Of a DNA stretch of 64,000 bases, positions 63,321 to 64,000 are shown piece after piece. Position 1 is the first letter of the stretch; every line of letters starts with the position of its first letter. The DNA is from Alphaproteobacteria bacterium (lineage in GTDB: Bacteria; Pseudomonadota; Alphaproteobacteria; Reyranellales; Reyranellaceae), in assembly GCA_019635875.1 (NCBI GenBank), contig JAHBYP010000011.1:85724-149723 (forward strand), written 5' to 3'. The notes below the pieces were generated by a model. That model worked only from the letters and a program-made list of their open reading frames with translations. It was not told where the DNA came from and ran no database searches. The translations under genes and the position numbers were made by a program.

Positions 63321-63638
63321 CTACAGCAGTCCCGGCGGCATGCGCGCGTGCGGCTTGCGCCGGCGTCGCGCGGAAGCGGCCGGTTGGATCGAGCCCCGCA
63401 TGGCCGCGCGATGGCCGGCCTCGGTGACGCTGAGCGAGGATCCGACGAGCGACGCCCAGCCGCGCCGCGCCAGCGACGTCAGCGCGCGGGCAACCTCGCG
63501 CGCATCGCAGCCGCGCTGATGCATCCACAGCTCGAAATCGGCCCGCCGCAAGTTCCGGCTGCCGGCCGCGGCGATCACCTCCAGCGCGATCACCGTGCAG
63601 GGCGCGAGCGGGCGCCTGGGGATGGCTTGTGTGGGCAT
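63321..63638 (-). CDS. Hypothetical protein with winged-helix-like core
   Basis: 105 residues, MPTQAIPRRPLAPCTVIALEVIAAAGSRNLRRADFELWMHQRGCDAREVARALTSLARRGWASLVGSSLSVTEAGHRA. The helix-helix-helix-strand pattern ending in SLSVTEAGHR resembles small winged-helix proteins. The basic C-terminal tail (ASARRRRKPHARM) fits nucleic-acid binding. It is convergent with the previous gene, separated by 9 bases. A longer start at 63788 exists but adds low-confidence sequence. Confidence 0.6.
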   Translation of the reverse strand: MPTQAIPRRPLAPCTVIALEVIAAAGSRNLRRADFELWMHQRGCDAREVARALTSLARRGWASLVGSSLSVTEAGHRAAMRGSIQPAASARRRRKPHARMPPGLL

Positions 63639-63775
63639 GCGAGCAATCCGCGATCGAACGCTCTCAACGCCGGCGGCCATCGCGGGTTGCCGCGCTGGCA
63701 CTTCGTCCGATTCCACACTCGCCGCGCGGGAGAGCGTGCCGACAAAGGACGATCGCATATGGAGCTCAAATAGTT

Positions 63776-63893
63776 GGGGGCGCGCCACTGGAGTGGCGCG
63801 CCCCCGAACAGGCAGCTTCCTTCAAGTCGTTCGGGCCGCGTCGCTCCAGCGACGCACCATGAGCGCCGCTGGAGCGGCGCGGCCCGAAGACAG
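63776..63893. repeat. Cluster of two strong palindromes
   Basis: Hairpin 1 is GGGGGCGCGCCACT-GG-AGTGGCGCGCCCCC (about 63776-63807). Hairpin 2 pairs CGGGCCGCGTCGCTCCAGCG with CGCTGGAGCGGCGCGGCCCG (63826-63886). Both have a CTGGAG-type centre. They may be a further intergenic repeat family. The final 100 bases hold nothing recognisable. Confidence 0.75.
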
Positions 63894-64000
63894 CCAACAC
63901 GCCATATGCGAACGCCATTCCCTGAATGGGGGAAGGACGATCGCCAGACTCCGTGAGATCGCGACTGTCCCTAGAGCATCGAGCGGTCAATCGGACCCAT

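Noticed and set aside
63776..63893. tRNA or attachment site at the right end.
   Set aside because: The structures are simple palindromes without cloverleaf features or a TpsiC-like sequence, and no matching copy was seen near 25.7 kb.

Overview
The window is GC-rich DNA with short intergenic gaps, many ATGA/TGATG start-stop overlaps and alphaproteobacterial-type metabolic genes: family III CoA-transferase, TRAP and dipeptide-type ABC transporters, and luciferase-like flavin enzymes. At least four families of palindromic intergenic repeats are scattered through it. A soil or freshwater alphaproteobacterium (Rhodospirillales/Hyphomicrobiales type) is my inference. No rRNA, tRNA or CRISPR array was recognised.

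1-4870 (leftward): a lipid-metabolism cluster resembling E. coli ynbA-ynbC-ynbD. It has a CDP-alcohol phosphatidyltransferase, a fused alpha/beta-hydrolase/methyltransferase, a PAP2 + dual-specificity phosphatase, a small membrane protein and an acyltransferase cut by the window edge. 5148-16517 (leftward): a dipeptide-type ABC transporter (binding protein, two permeases, two ATPases) whose two ATPase genes are separated by a complete TRAP transporter, flanked by a CoA-transferase and a crotonase. 16623-23870 (mostly rightward): two luciferase-like monooxygenases, a small PH-like protein, an aldo/keto reductase, a ThDP enzyme, a C-methyltransferase-like protein and a phytanoyl-CoA-dioxygenase-like protein. 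23960-25550: decayed IS630 and IS256 transposases.

25752-62405: a podovirus-type (T7/BPP-1-like) structural gene set, all leftward and in normal order: terminase, small protein, portal, Bbp19-like, scaffold, major capsid, Bbp16-like cement, tail tubular A and B, internal proteins, tail fibre, lysis (GH19 endolysin, overlapping spanin pair). No integrase, repressor, replication gene or RNA polymerase was seen. The set is split by cargo or host genes: a serralysin-type protease and a glycosyltransferase (29.9-33.5 kb); an M20 amidohydrolase, a TetR regulator coupled to a UGA-containing peroxiredoxin-like gene, and small secreted proteins (44.8-48.6 kb); and a GNAT (51.3 kb). A motif (CGACA, two variable bases, CGTAGGGGTGGAAAT) lies upstream of at least seven separate virion transcription units. 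It looks like a phage-type promoter.

33.7-37.2 and 55.3-62.4 kb: the most unusual feature. The internal virion protein gene at the end of the morphogenesis operon occurs in four copies. They share a roughly 530-residue N-terminal region and then diverge completely. Three copies are followed by an unrelated small gene (one resembling a DUF4288 immunity protein), and one ends in an HNH-type nuclease domain. This is the layout of polymorphic toxin-immunity cassettes, here built on a protein that should be packaged in and ejected from a podovirus particle. A second notable item is the in-frame TGA exactly at the first Cys of the WCPYC motif of the peroxiredoxin-like protein (46054-46707), a strong selenocysteine candidate.
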